DNA of 64,000 bases from Scatophagus argus (lineage: Eukaryota; Chordata; Actinopteri; Scatophagidae). Location: NCBI RefSeq assembly GCF_020382885.2, contig NC_058501.1:5022001-5086000 (forward strand), read 5' to 3'. A program made the position numbers and the translations under genes. Numbering within the stretch: the stretch's first letter is position 1; each line of letters starts with the position of its first letter. Shown here one piece after another: positions 39,701 through 54,000 of this stretch. The notes under the pieces were generated by a model that saw only the letters and a list, made by a program, of their open reading frames with translations, was not told where the DNA came from and did not search any database.

Positions 39701-42700
39701 ATTGGAAACAAGCCATTGTTGCAAATGCTGGAGATGTGAAACACATCACATCCTGTTTTCTCATGGACTTTTTGCAAATTTACAGCCATACTCATTGTAG
39801 TATGTATATATGATATTTATGATATGATATATATATGATATTTTATACTGTATTATAAATGGATAAGATGGTTATGTGCGATGTAAGGCCTGCGGCATAG
39901 TGATGACAACTCAGAGAATTATCTGTTTCTCTCAGGTCTGTGGAGTATTTTAGCATCTTTCAGCTCATTGTTTTGGCTTATAGTCTTCGCTGTTTTGGTT
40001 CAGTCTCTCATGGGGCAGGCAGCTGCAGCAGATAGCCTTTTTCAATGAAAATCCTCAAATGAGCTATGAGGTACCTACCTAGCACCAAATAGCAGATAGA
40101 TGTATTGCCTTTAGGAACTGGTGGAAACAAAAACAGAACTAAAATGAGAGTGAGTACTGGACTTAAATTTATGAGCTGCAAGAAAAAAGAATTCAAATGA
40201 ATACTAAGGTTGTTCCATGTCTGCTGGATATGGTAATATGCAGTATTTTGTTAGCCATGTCATAATGAAAGTTATACGACTATGATGTGTATCAAAAATG
40301 TGTGATTTTTTTAGCTTGTTGTGTTGTGATGGGGGCCCTATCTTGCCACAAAACCTATTAATGCAGCTTTAAAGGTCTAAAAGTTAATGTCAAAATGTTT
40401 TAATTACTGATCATAGATTGTTGATTTGATACTAGAGATAAGTGAAACATTAGAAAATGTTTCAGTCCTCATTCAATAGACTGTGGATTTGGTTTATTGA
40501 ATGTTCTACTTTGGCTTTGATGCAGCATGCAGTCTGCAAAGTAACTGGTAACTAAAGTATTAAATAAAAAAGTAAAAGGTGCAGTATTTGCCTCTAAACT
40601 GTAGCAGAATTGTAGGGTAAAACTGCAGAAAATGGAAACACTGCAGGAAAGTACCTCAAATGTACTTGGGCGAATGTACTTTCTTACAATCCATCACTGC
40701 TATGTACTAATATTGTTTAATAAAGTTGTTTATGTTTTTATAGCTGTGAGTAATATATTATTATCTTAAGTTTTGTACAAAAATGTTGATTAGACTAATT
40801 GACAAGGGCAGTGAAGCCGCTGAATAAATCTAGTGTTGGAGTAAAAAGTATAAAGAAGCTTAAAATGGAAATTCAGGTCTTGATTCAGCATAATCCACTG
40901 ATGAATTTCCAGGAACAGACTATATCAGCGAGGGTAACTGTTCAGGAAAAGATGTGTGTGAGAAAATGAAAATGTTAAACATGGCTCTGAACACAGAGAT
41001 TACAACCAGCGTGCAGTCTGGCTGCCAGCCTCATCCTTGCTGGGGGTCATGTATTGCTATTGTCCAGTGGAGCACAGAGTCACTGTGTCAGACCTCACAT
41101 GGCCTCACACTGCTTACATAATGGCCACATATCCAGTCACACACACAAACACACTTGCCCTCCAAGGAGATGTATGTGAGCACTGTGGCAGTTTGGCCGG
41201 CCCGATGGCTGGCTTGCTGTCAGTTCCAATTGTCATCTCAGTATTTTTCACCCTCAGACCATGCATTCCCTGTGCTCCCTCAGTTTACCTTTTGTCCTAC
41301 TGTATTCTGACATAGAAAATACTGTAAACTCTATTTAGCTTAGCGCCACATTTATGCAGTTAATGAAACATGGAAAAATGACAACACTAATGTTCATTAA
41401 CTGTGGATACATCACTTTCTGTCATCCCCACACGTGTGATGTGGGCAGGATTAAGCTTACTGAGAGACAGTTGTCTGGTGTTTTCTGTGTTGAGTGAAAT
41501 TGTCTTGAACTGGAATGTAGCCTGGACCAATGGACGCCAAGAGGATGCCAAGCAGTGAGGCAGCGTACCCTCTGTCCCTCTGAGAGAGACAAGGACAGAC
41601 TCTGTCATTATTGTTGTCTTCTGGGTGTGTGTGTGTGTACATGTGCATGGCTCACCTCTTCCATAGTTGTCTCATGAATTGTTTTCAGCAGACAAATGTC
41701 AAACAAATGTTACAAATGTCTGCAAATGTTTTGGGGGTATTTAGTTTTTATGCAATGTTCTTGACATCCTTTAGCAGCGTTTCATTCTTTGAAATGACCC
41801 TTCTCATATTGTGGAGATGCAGAGGAGACTTGTAGGTTTGTTTCTAAAAACTCAAAACTGTCAGGTGGTGTTGAAAAAGTTCAAATTCAAGCTTTTTAAA
41901 TGTTTTTTCCCACAAGAATTCTGCTGATTTGTCAGCAAAATAAGTTGATTAAAGGAATATCAGCAAAGGTACACAGGGAAACTCAGGACACAATGAGAAC
42001 ACACGTATTTAAAGACATTGGTAACTAGACACAGGTGAACACAATCGAGGCAGGGCAACAATCAAAAAGGGAGGAAAAACAGACAAAGACAGGAAATGAA
42101 AAGACACAAGGGGAGAAGAATTACTAAATAAAACAGAAGACAAACTAAACATAAACTTCAAACCATGACAATAAGAGCCATTGCTGAAGACAAAAATTCC
42201 CTCAATCCCTTTTGTACCGTGTGTACAATGAATGTAGCTGTGTGAAATGTGAACTTAAAATCTCTCTGCTTCACTGTCTCCTTGTAGCTGTGCACAACTC
42301 ATCTACCCAGTCTATCGGACGCCTCCAGTCACTACCAGGCAGTGTGTCGGGCTCTGTACACCGAAACCAGGGAGCTACACACTTTCCTGGAGAAGATCAA
42401 GAGTGCCAAAGAGGTGGGTTCTTATCTTCTTATCATCGTGGTTGTGGGCTCATACAGCTCTTCTTCTTCTTCTTTTTCTTTTTCTCCAGACACACTCATT
42501 GCAGTTTAAGCCATCAGATGTGTTTTTGTCTTACTTTAAACTGTACTCCTCTCTAATGAAAGGTTACAGGAGGATTGCTGACCTTTACATAAAAGGTATA
42601 GTGAGGCGTCACTTTAGCACTGTCCTAACCCATCCCCCCACCCAGCCCTTAAATAACATAACTGTCACTTTCTGTGGATACCACAGTAACTGTTGGGAGG

Positions 42701-44242
42701 GGTCACCTTTGTACTGTGGAACTGGTCTGCATATCAGACGCACACTCCATACCCAATTATGAAACACACACACACACACACAGCTTATGTTAACCTCAGT
42801 GAAAATACTAGGTACATGAGGATTTAGACAAAAAAGGCAGTAAGTAATAGTTGTATGATTTCATCTTTTTTGTGTATGAAAGGTTCAGATGTCTGATGAG
42901 TCATCCTGCCTGTTAATAAGCCTTCCCTTCAGACAGGAAGCATGTAATAGGCATGGACATAGTGGAGACCCAGACACATGAAGACTGAAAACCGTGTTTC
43001 TGGTGTGACCGTGCAGAGGCAGTCAGCTGATACAGAAAGGCATGGTAATAACTATGGATAAAGAAGTGAATGGACACATCAGTGCTCAGCCTCTTTTACT
43101 CAAGCTATGACATAACACCCAAAAACCTCATACATGTTTTAGCCTCTTTATGCCAAAAAACAGGTTTGTGCATAAAACATCACACGGAGAAAAAAGGAGT
43201 AAAATAAGGTTTAAAAAAAGTAATCGTTGGTTTACAAATATCCCTTGAGAGTTTAAAAATTGAATAAATTATTTAATCAGCCATAACTGATGCATCTATC
43301 CAAAGTCCAAAGCAAATTAAAAGTTAAGTTAAAAAGTTAAGTAAGTACGTATGGATTTCAGTAATAGTTTCACAGTGCTTTGTTCACAGTTCATTTGCTT
43401 TAGTATTTTCCAACCTGGCACAAAATATGATGGAATAAAAAATACTATTTATATGTGCTGTTTTGTTATGAGCAGCTTTGACACAAACTGGCCAAGTGTA
43501 TGTCACCAGTGTTGTATGTCCAAACAATGGGATGCAGCATGTGGATGGCAGGCCGTGTTCTCACACCCTGCTGGTTGACAGGTGGAAGTGGGCCACTGTA
43601 AAAAAAGAGTGACATTTGTTGTGCATGTCAGACATACAGTAGATGACAGCATCTGCATTCATGCTGACTCTCACTTTGCCAAAAACTTTGAGTTCAGCTT
43701 CTCAGAGCTGATATCCAGGGAGGCATAATCCACATGATCATGTATGAGGGTCCTGTTACAGGGAGAAGTGGGTCTGTGATGTCATTTGTTTCCAAACTGT
43801 CCACATGCTGCAAAGGATTAATGTTACTTTAGTGTATTATTGGTATGCTGTCTGTTAAGGGCCATGTGTTTGTATTCAGGAAAGGGGCTGGCAGGTAATT
43901 TTCAATTATTTTCCCCTCTGATGTGTGATTAGTCTGCAAAGTTAGAAAGCATTGTTATCATTGCTTTCTACTTGATGAAAAGGATTGAAAAGTAGCTTGG
44001 GAAAAATGAACAGGAGGTCATGACATAAAAATTCTGTTACGGATGCATTGTTGGCTCATTTTCAGTTCAAGTTAACTCAGAGACTGTTCCTCTACTCACA
44101 ACGCCACATTTTGATGCTGGCTATCTTTTTTATTCTTCAGCCCATTCATTAAGATTAAGTGCAGCGGCCATTTTGGGCTTTGTTTCTCCTCAGGAACATT
44201 TTGGAGCTCAGCTGTTGGTTGGAATATTTCCCACGAGGAGTG

Positions 44243-44295
<53 letters not shown>

Positions 44296-45025
44296 CCACC
44301 TCAGGGTTCCTTCCTGCTATGCACTGCTGCTGCTGCCCTTTCAGTGTGTGTAATGCATCTGAATGAATAGAGGGGATTTGGTTGGTTACATAACTCTCTG
44401 TTAGGAGAGAGGACCTATTGAAGGCTGAGAAAGAAGCCTAATAACAAGGGAATCTGGGGTCTGCAGCCTGGAAATTAAATAAGTACTGTTTTTGCAAACT
44501 CTTACTGTTAATCTTGTTTATAGCACTTCTTGTAACACGTGTATGATTTATTTACATATTAATTCATGAAAAACATTTAAGACACAAATTTGAAATGCAA
44601 ATGTGTCCAAATTCCTGTTAAATAAATTGCACCAGTGTACACCTGTATGTCAATGTCCAATACACTAACCCTGTTTAAATGATTTGGTTTGAAATTATTG
44701 ATAATGTGTTTGAAGTGTAGCAAACACAATGATGAAATCCTAATGTTTCCTTTAGTATCTGAATATTAAAAGTTACTTGTACATGTGAACTTACTTTTCT
44801 GTCATCATCAACCCATGTGAAAGACTGAACTGCTGTGAAGCCTCATGGTGAACTGCAGGGTCAGTCAGTCCACTATGTATGTGTATGTGTGTCTGCATGT
44901 GATGGTGTGATTGCATTTTATGCCTGTATGATGAGTATGAGAAGGCTGTGTGTGTGTGTGACTCTGTTAATGTGAGTATATGAGTCAGTGCCCATGTTTA
45001 TCTGAGTTTATTCTGCTCGTGTGTC

Positions 45026-45056
<31 letters not shown>

Positions 45057-48000
45057 TTAAGTCACCCAGTGTGCTCCTATCAGCCCTGTCACCCCCACTT
45101 GCCACTCTGCATGGCAGAGCTGTGCCTACCCACAGAGGCATCTGTCTTTATCTGTCCACCACTACCAGCCATGGCTGCCAAAGAGTCGCTTTGTCTCTCC
45201 ACAAAGACGCCTCCTGCTGCTGCTGGAGATTCACAGAAAAGCAGCTGAATCAGTGATGATTTGCAGAAACAACTCTTGGCTCCTGTTTGCTCATGGATAA
45301 GTGCTTCTTGTCGGTTGTTGGGAGCTAAAACAGATAACAAAGAGAGCAGAATTACTGATGAGATAAAATGAGGTTGTAGATGCAGTTGGTAATTGCCATT
45401 TTGTGCACACAGGGTCCACCGTACGTGTTTTAATTAAAATAATGCCCCCATCAAGTGCAAAGAACACTGCTTAATTAGACCTTTTGAAATGGAAATATGT
45501 GGCTTTGATGTGATTTCATGACACGCCGCTCATACCAATGAGATAATGGTATTGAAAAGCAACTGAACCCATCTCTCTTTATGCTCTTCACTGGCCAGAT
45601 TACCAGTGTTAATTAGATGGGCTGTTATATGCCATTAAGCACTTGAGCATTACCTTGGGATGCTGAAGTGCTGTATGCTGTATGCATGCAGTGTTGTGAT
45701 GCTGTATCCTGTTGTGTGTAATATTATTTAAATGTTACATTAAGCCTATCAGTCCAGTCGAGGCAGCTGCTGGCAGGATGATGGCTAATGTGATTTTCCC
45801 CAGTTAGCTTGAGGTCTTAATTCTCAGCATAAGCTGATAAACTGGCAGACTCCCGTTATTGTTTTGTCAAACTCTTCTTAGCTGTGACATGACGACTAAA
45901 GTCTCACCACTAATGTTAGCCTGAAGTAACATGTGTTCTGTCTGCCTACAGTTTTAAAAATGCTCACACACTTTTTGTTTGTTTTCTTTCTGCCATACAC
46001 ACCCACCCACTCACACACACACACACTGTTGAACTGGCCGGCAGAGGAATGCAGGTTAGTTCCTTGCTTCCCACAGACAGGCTGTCAGTCAGGCTATCAG
46101 TGTTTAACAACACAGTAATGGCCTTTTGTTGTGCAGGTTTGCAGGTTCACACAGGGGTCGGGATGGAGGAGCTGTGGTTATTGTTGACTATCTGATAATA
46201 AGGGATTGTCTCTGGTTCATCTTGTTCCTTTTCACTTACACTTTAAGTGAATTTGTGACAAGGTTTTCTTTTTTGAAGATATTGTTTCTCAAGAACACTC
46301 TATGCCGTCTGAGGAGCTGTAGTGCTTACTGTAACAACAAAGCAAGTTTGATTCTTGGTAAAGTAAATGTAAAAATGGTATTGGTTGGAATACTGCAATT
46401 GTTATACTGACATTCTTTCAATGTTAACATGCTAATGTTTGGTGGGTAATGTTTATGTTGATCACTAACTTGGTGTGTTAAAACTTTGACTTGCTGTGGG
46501 AGGGCAAGCCCACATTTAACAAATAACATCATTCAGGTGTTCCAGTAAGTCATGATAGTGTGACAGTTGGCCAGTGTGCACAATACCAGGCCTCTGAAAC
46601 AAAAGCTGTTAAGCAGTAATATTAGTAATTAGTAAAAGTAGTAGCAGTAGAAGTATTATTATTACCAGTTAATTAGCCCTCCCATGCAAGAAAATAAATC
46701 AGACTGTTTGACTGTGAACAGCACTGTAAACAGATTCTGCAAATTCTCAGTCAATTTCAAATCTTCATCCATCCATCCATTTTCTATACCGCGGGGGAGC
46801 TGGAGCCTATCCCAGCTGACTACGGGTGAGAGGCGGGGTACACCCTGGACTGGTCGCCACTCAATCGCAGGGCCAACACACAAAGACAAACAACCACACA
46901 CTCTCACACTCACACCTAGGGGCAATTTAGAGTAGCCAGTTAACCTAATGTGCATGTTTTTGGTATTGTGGGAGGAAGCCGGAGTACCTGGAGAAAACCC
47001 ACGCAGGCACAGGGAGAACATGCAAACTCCACATAGAAGGGCCCAGACCGGGATTCGAACCTGGAATCCTCTTGCTATGAGGCGACAGTGCTAACCACTG
47101 CACCACCGTGCCGCCCTTCAAATCTTCATGATGGAAAAAAATGAATCTTTGACTATTTTGAATTATATGTAATACTAATGCAGCCAGTGGAAAACAGAGC
47201 ATCTTTAAACATCCGTTTCTCAAGTAGACATCTATATGTTGTTGAGATGAAGTACACAAGTTCTCAGAATTTTATCTTCATAACTGGATTTTTGACACTA
47301 GTTTCAAATCTCCCTTTACATGCAACCCTGGCTGCATGTAAAGATGGTCATAGTCACAGTATAATATCAGAGTGTAAAATCGTATGTATTTTCCCACTGG
47401 GTATGTGACTCAGTAAAATCATGACTTGTCATTGGTGTCAGAAGTTGTTAATTTGAACCCTACATGATGTGGAATTAACACCTTTTACCTACTCGGACAT
47501 TGTGCTACAAATCGACTCCCCTAAGACGTTTCCCTGTTCTTATACACCTGATTCAAATGATGAGCTCCTCATCAAGCTCTGCAGAAGCCTGATAACAACC
47601 CTTTCATATAAATCAGATGTGTTGAAGTAGGAAAACATCTAAAACATGTCCAGCACTGACAAACACTGGATTAGAGACACACAATTTGAAAAAGAATGTT
47701 TAATTTCACAAGTGTAAAATGATTATGGTCTGTATCATTGATTGTCCTGCTGATGGACCTTCATGTCTTTGTGAAGCCACCTCATAACTCCAGCCTGCCC
47801 AACACACTTCTCTGGGTATCTCTTTATGATCCTGATGTGCCATCAATGGTAAAGGTTGTGAGTTAAAAATCCAGGTGCAGATTGAATATCTTATGTCAGC
47901 TCACCCTGTGTGAATTACAGATGTGACTTCAAAGTTTAATGATCATTTTGATCTAGACAGTTCTGCCAATGGACCCACCCCCCCTTTTCCTCTTACACCA

Positions 48001-51000
48001 AGGTAATATTGGGACAGGCTAAACTGGAGGAACAGTTATGCCTTTGGTGGCCTACATGTAGTGTACTGGGTCTTCGTCTTTCTCTTTTAAGCCTCTTTAT
48101 TTCCAGATACTTTCTTTTCTGGTGTCTCCTCTTATATTCAAACTGTCTCTCCTTCTTTCCGCCAGAACCTCCGTAAGATGGAGGAAGAGTCATCAGAAGA
48201 GCCTGGCCGAGACCTGAATGAGCTACAGAATGCTGACTGGGTAGGCAACCAGACTCCTGACCCCTCACCTGTAACCTCAGCTGATCATTTCTCCTGATGA
48301 AAGTCAAAGTCACCTGAAGTACAGGGAGGGAAAAAAATCACACTCCATTCTGGCTTCATATCAAAGATTTTCCATAACTGCATGTTCACATTAAGAAATC
48401 TTTACGAATGCGTGTTACACTCTAAATAAGCAGTGATTAAAGAACTTCTCAGGAACCATGTTGAAATGGATGAAACCACTCCTTTTATTCTGTGCACAAA
48501 GAGAGGTCAAACCACAGATGATTGCTCTTGTCCAAATAAATTCATATTCAGACGGTCATGGTATTTTCTACTTCCCCTTTCCCATGCTGCCCTTTGTTTC
48601 CCCCGTCAGGCTCGATTCTGGGTTCAGGTGATGAGGGACCTGCGTGAAGGAGTCAAGCTGAAGAAGGTGCAGGAGCGTCAGTACAACCCTCTGCCTATCG
48701 AGTACCAGCTCACCCCCTATGAGATGCTCATGGACGACATCAGGTCCAAACGCTACAAACTGCGCAAAGTCATGGTCAGTGTAAAATCTGGACCACATGT
48801 GCACACTAATGCCACATGTTTGCCCCCTGCTTGCTGTACATCTGATGTACCATTGTTCTAATCCCGTGGGAAAGAGCTCGGAAAAGCTTGTAACACTGTT
48901 GCATAATAATTGTCGACTGGGAAGATGCTCGTTTGGATACCACTACTTGACTTTCATTCATTTGGTGCTATGAAGGATATACAGGCATTTTACTTTGGCA
49001 CTTTTGAGGTTGCCATTTTCCACCTCAAGTCACCAGTCACGTTTAACAAAACATCATAGAAAATAATGCCAGCACAGAGGCTGTTTTGGATTAATTCTAA
49101 ATGTTCATATAACATATATAACGTAAGCATTACAGAGAGTATTAGGAAAACAATGAAATGGTTTATTAGATAATTGTTTGACAGAAAATTTATGGTAGAC
49201 AGTTCAACTTCCTGCTCTTTTTTGTACCCCAGTGTGTAATTTTGATATGAGCTCATTAAAATTTTGATGTCATGCACTCCAGTTCATGAAAAGCACTCAC
49301 TGGTCCTGTTGTTTCAGGTAAATGGAGACATCCCACCCAGGTTAAAGAAGAGTGCTCATGAAGTCATTCTGGAGTTCATTAGGTCCAGACCACCTCTCAA
49401 TCCTGTAAGTATGCCTCGAGACCATGGACTTAAATGTCACAACTGTTGTGTGTGCAATCTGTGAAAACCTACTTTTGTTAGAACACACCAGGGAACTTTG
49501 TTCAAATGAGACTATCAGTAAATACTGAGGTAGCTACTTAGGTTAGTGACACTGTAAACAACTCGGTTTAACTAGGTGTAAGTTGTTCAACCAAAGGATG
49601 AATTGTCCCATTCTTTCCTTTGAGCACATTTTAGAAGCTCAAAGAGGCAAAATTGTCCAGCAACAGATGCACCTTCCTAATTCTAGTTTCACTGTGCTGT
49701 GAATTCAGTGAAATGCTGTGTTCATCAGTTCCCTGTTGATATGAATCTTATTGCCTGTCGAGCAAGCACTGTTTTGGCAGAGCACTCAGTTCTATGTAAT
49801 GAGGTGCACCATAAGTTGCAGGGGATATGAGGAGGCAATGAACGGATGATAACTCTGATTATTTATGTCAGTTATTGTGCTCCATGATACTTTACTCTCT
49901 GTCTGTATTTAACCCATCATCAACCTGTGTTAGGTGTCAGCCCGGAAGCTGAAGCCACAGACTCAGCCTCCTCCGACACTGCATGAGCGCATCCTGGAGG
50001 AAATCAAAGCAGAGAGGAAACTTCGACCAGTGTCGCCTGGGGAAGTCCGCAGGGGAAGGCTGGGTAAGGAAACTTCTCTGCCCCCGCTCTTGTTATCTGT
50101 ATGCTTTTCCTGCACACACACATGCATAATCTTGTGCACATGAAAAACATACTTCAGTTTTTTAAGCTGGAGTATGGAGCTGATGCTTACACCTGCTGGA
50201 CATCATGTGCACATCAACTAAATTAAGTTTAGAAATGTCTGGTAGCTTCATTATTTTGATGTGTTAGTTCCTTTTACACTTTACTACACTATTATTTGCG
50301 CCTCTGCTCTTTGCTGTTATAGCCAATGCTGCTTAACTTTTCACATTTGCACTGCAACTAATGCATATTGTTGTTTTGTTGTACTACATTACAGTATAGC
50401 AGAAGTTGTAAATGAATTATAATGCTAAGTGCCTGCAATTCCATTAACACTAACAACTCTCAAACCACTACTGTTTCTCAGTGTCAGTAATCTCTCACCA
50501 CTGGCTGTGGATTATTTGAAATCCCATTAGGAAAGTGGTTATACTTCAGCGATCTAAAACTAGACAATAAGCATGTTATACCCCTGCGTTTCTTGTCAGA
50601 TACAAGCAGATTGCAATCTTCATTGTAATACAGTCAGTCTTGCTTTAATTTAACTCCTAATCTCAAGCAATAACTGTCCCATGCCATGACTGTTTCTCGT
50701 TGCAGTAATTCGGCCACTTAGCATGTCTTTCAGTTTTGATGCGTCAGGTAAAGTCGATCCTTACCTGACTTTTTTTTTTTTTTAATCTCTATGTTTATGT
50801 GCCCTCCTTGTTGTGGCTGTTCATCTGCTGTCCCAGCCTGCACATATCAAACACACACATCAAACATCAGCACTCTGCGCACACATTTCATGTCATGCTT
50901 CAGTGGCTGATGATGGTTGGCTGTGGTCTGTGGTGGTGAACACATGATGATGTGAGACACTGGTCAGTAAGAGGACACCGATGAGAGCAAACTGATGAGT

Positions 51001-54000
51001 GATGAGTGACACACAGGATTTTTAATCACAGTACAACAGGGTACGATCGGTTCATTGCATTTATCATTTGTTTTATTAATAACAATTATTTTCCTTTTTT
51101 TTGTAAGATGACAGAAATTGAACTGTATTTATGCAGGAATCATATCACACTTACATATACTCCTACACATGTCACTTTTTTTCCTTCCATTCGAATCTTC
51201 CTCCTCTACTTCTTTCTTTTACAGTGTGAATCCCAACTTCCTATTAGCCTCTGGCTGAATGGAACAGAACACTTTGCCTCACACTGGCTCTGGGATATTT
51301 AAAGGGCTTTGCTGCTCCTGGTGCAGTGTATGCCAGTGTTTAGATGCTGAAATATAGGCCAAGCGATTTAAATAATTTAACCTTATCCATCCATTTGATG
51401 TAAAATGTCATTGTTTCTTCTTCTTTAAGGTTGTATTACTGCTGAGTACAGCTTATATGAAGAATAAGAATTAATTGTAGAATTATGAGGGAAAAGTTGG
51501 TGTGACATTGTGTCTCACTTCACTTCAAATTACTTTTTTTGGAGGACATAATCTGATGTTATAATCCTACTAAATGAGTTGTATCAGCACCTCCCTCCCT
51601 GTACAGCTCGTACAATCTGTCTTATCTGCAACTCATGTAAAGCAAATGGGCAGAATTATGTCAGCACTGAAAAGTGCTGCTGATCTCTAAACACTTAGGA
51701 AAAGTCTCACCTTTGCTAAGTGCATCATTTGTTAAATATACTATTGCAATGTCAGTCTGAAGTAGATGTACATGCAGCCAGCCATCTCATCAAGGAGTGA
51801 AAAGAGTTCCTGCCACCTTGTGCCTTCATGAATGATTGACTCATACAAAAGAGACTTTTATTTACCTTAGTGACTTTGCAGAATTTAATCAGAATGTGGA
51901 TGGATGTTCTCTCAGTAGTGGCATGTGTTTAGCCTTAAATGCATATGCCCGACTTGATGAAATGGTTTTGATTGAGGGACAAGGAAATACTGCTGAGTCA
52001 GGCGAATGAGAATAATGCTGTGTTCCACTTCCCTCCTACTGAAGCGAGTGTCTCTCATCACACCACAGGCTTTATCACCTCACGCTTTCTCATTCATGAT
52101 GTCTGATAATCTCTGTGTGTGTGTGTAAGTACTGCCCTCTATAATGGATCATTCTCATTTGAAGTTTGATTCTAACTTCACTATATTTCAGGGGGAGTAT
52201 AGCAGTAAATCACCTGACACTTTAATGAACAGGGTTTTAATCAGGAAAAAGAAAATACTGCTTCAAGGGGAAATCCATTTCACAGTATTAAACACCATTA
52301 CACTCTTACTGATAAATTATGCAATTTTATTTTGTTTGGTGTTTTTTATTTATTATTCTAACCAGCACAGTGGAGCTGCACAATTTCTGATATCGCTCCA
52401 CATTTTAGAAAACATGCTTATTTGGTTCACTGGTGAGAGTTAGACAAGAAGACTGATGTCACTTTCATATTTACTGTGCAGTAAATATTAAGGTAGAGCC
52501 ACATGGTTAGCTTAGCTTAGCATAAAGACTAGAAGTAGGGCAAAACAACGAGCATGGCTCCATTCAAACTTACACAAACAAACTAAAAGATTAAGTCATG
52601 GTTTTGCAGGAAGTTGCATAACTATTTCTTGGCCAGGTGCAGTGACCTTCTGCAGCTGCAAGAGAAGTTAGCTGTTTTCAGAAAAATAGTTACAACACTA
52701 CAATGTGTTATTTCTGTGTTTCTTTTTCTGTACTGATTAAACAAAATGATACAAGTTTATTAATGAGCGTCAGCCTGGGATCTGATTTTTTTAACACTGG
52801 ACAGAGCCAGGCTAACTGCTTCCTTCTGCTTCCAGTCAAGCTAAGCTAATCACCCTCTGGCTCTAGCTTCATGCAATGCACAGACAAGGAAGTGGTGCTT
52901 ATCTAATTTTTCACAAGAATGCAAATACTATAATTTCCTCAAATTTTGAATTGCACTTCCAAAAACAAGAAAAAGTTTCAGGTAAAACCTCAATACTAAA
53001 CATCCTATAGGTTTTGTTGTCAGTGTTTTTTAAATAAAAGAAGTGGTGTTATCTTGTGTTGCACGCTCAACAGTAGCTTCATAGAGCAAAATGATAGGAT
53101 GTGTTGACACACAGGACACGCATCTACATCTCAGCTTTAAAGGTATTTATATGCAGCCACCTTTGACTGACGCCTTGGCATCAGTTAAAAAGCATTATGA
53201 ACACATAGAAAAAATGAGGGAGGGGTGGTGGCACTTTAACAATAATCCATTGACTCACCAAATGGTGGGATATTCTTATAGCTGTCCTAATGAAGGAGGT
53301 GTCCTCTTTTAGGTTTTGGCAAAACTCGCAGTATGCCACAGGATTTGTTCCGTACTGGACTAGGTAAAGTATGAGCCACTGTGGCTTGGATGGCCTTGTG
53401 TGCCCTTAACCTAATGGCCTTGTCTGTCTGCCTCCCTGGCTGTTAACTAATATCTCCTCTCTTTGAATATTTGAATACTGAAGCCTAGCAAAGACACAGG
53501 TACAATTGTGGCTGGTTTGTTTGTATTTACAAAAGTCTAATGGCTTGTTTTGTAGTCTCTCAGTAATCTGTGTTGTGGACAGACAATTAGTTGTAGTGCA
53601 GAAGAAGATGCCAGAGCTCATACTTTTACCACAAAGGCTGAAAGGGAGAGGCTTTAGATCCCATCAGCTGCAGCTCTTTATCTGTGTTTAGCAGCATTCC
53701 TCTGTCTCCCTTTCCCTGCCTTCTTGTAAAACCTTTTGTCAACCGTTTTCTGGTAACCACGGCTAGATTCAGGGCAGCTTAGTATGTGGTTGGTTATCAT
53801 GGATTGTTTTTCTATTTTGGGGCATAAGTCCTCTCTTAGTGTGGAATGACCTCGGCCTCTATTTCAAGGATTCAGCTCCCCCAAAAAATGTGCCATGCAG
53901 GACAGAGAATCCCATTTTAAGAGCTAAGAGGTTAAATATTTCATGAAAGAGGCATCCATGCTCTGTGCGTAACACCAGCCTGCTCCTTTGCCTCCCCTCA

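Noticed and set aside
47060-47100. tRNA-like A and B boxes on the minus strand
   Set aside because: They belong to the SINE head. No cloverleaf with an anticodon stem can be folded, so it is not a tRNA gene.
46684-47259. Open frames on both strands sharing TPRGNLE and PLGVSVRV phrases, also seen at 10759-11090 and 34499-34729
   Set aside because: They are conceptual translations of the three V-SINE-like copies, not genes.
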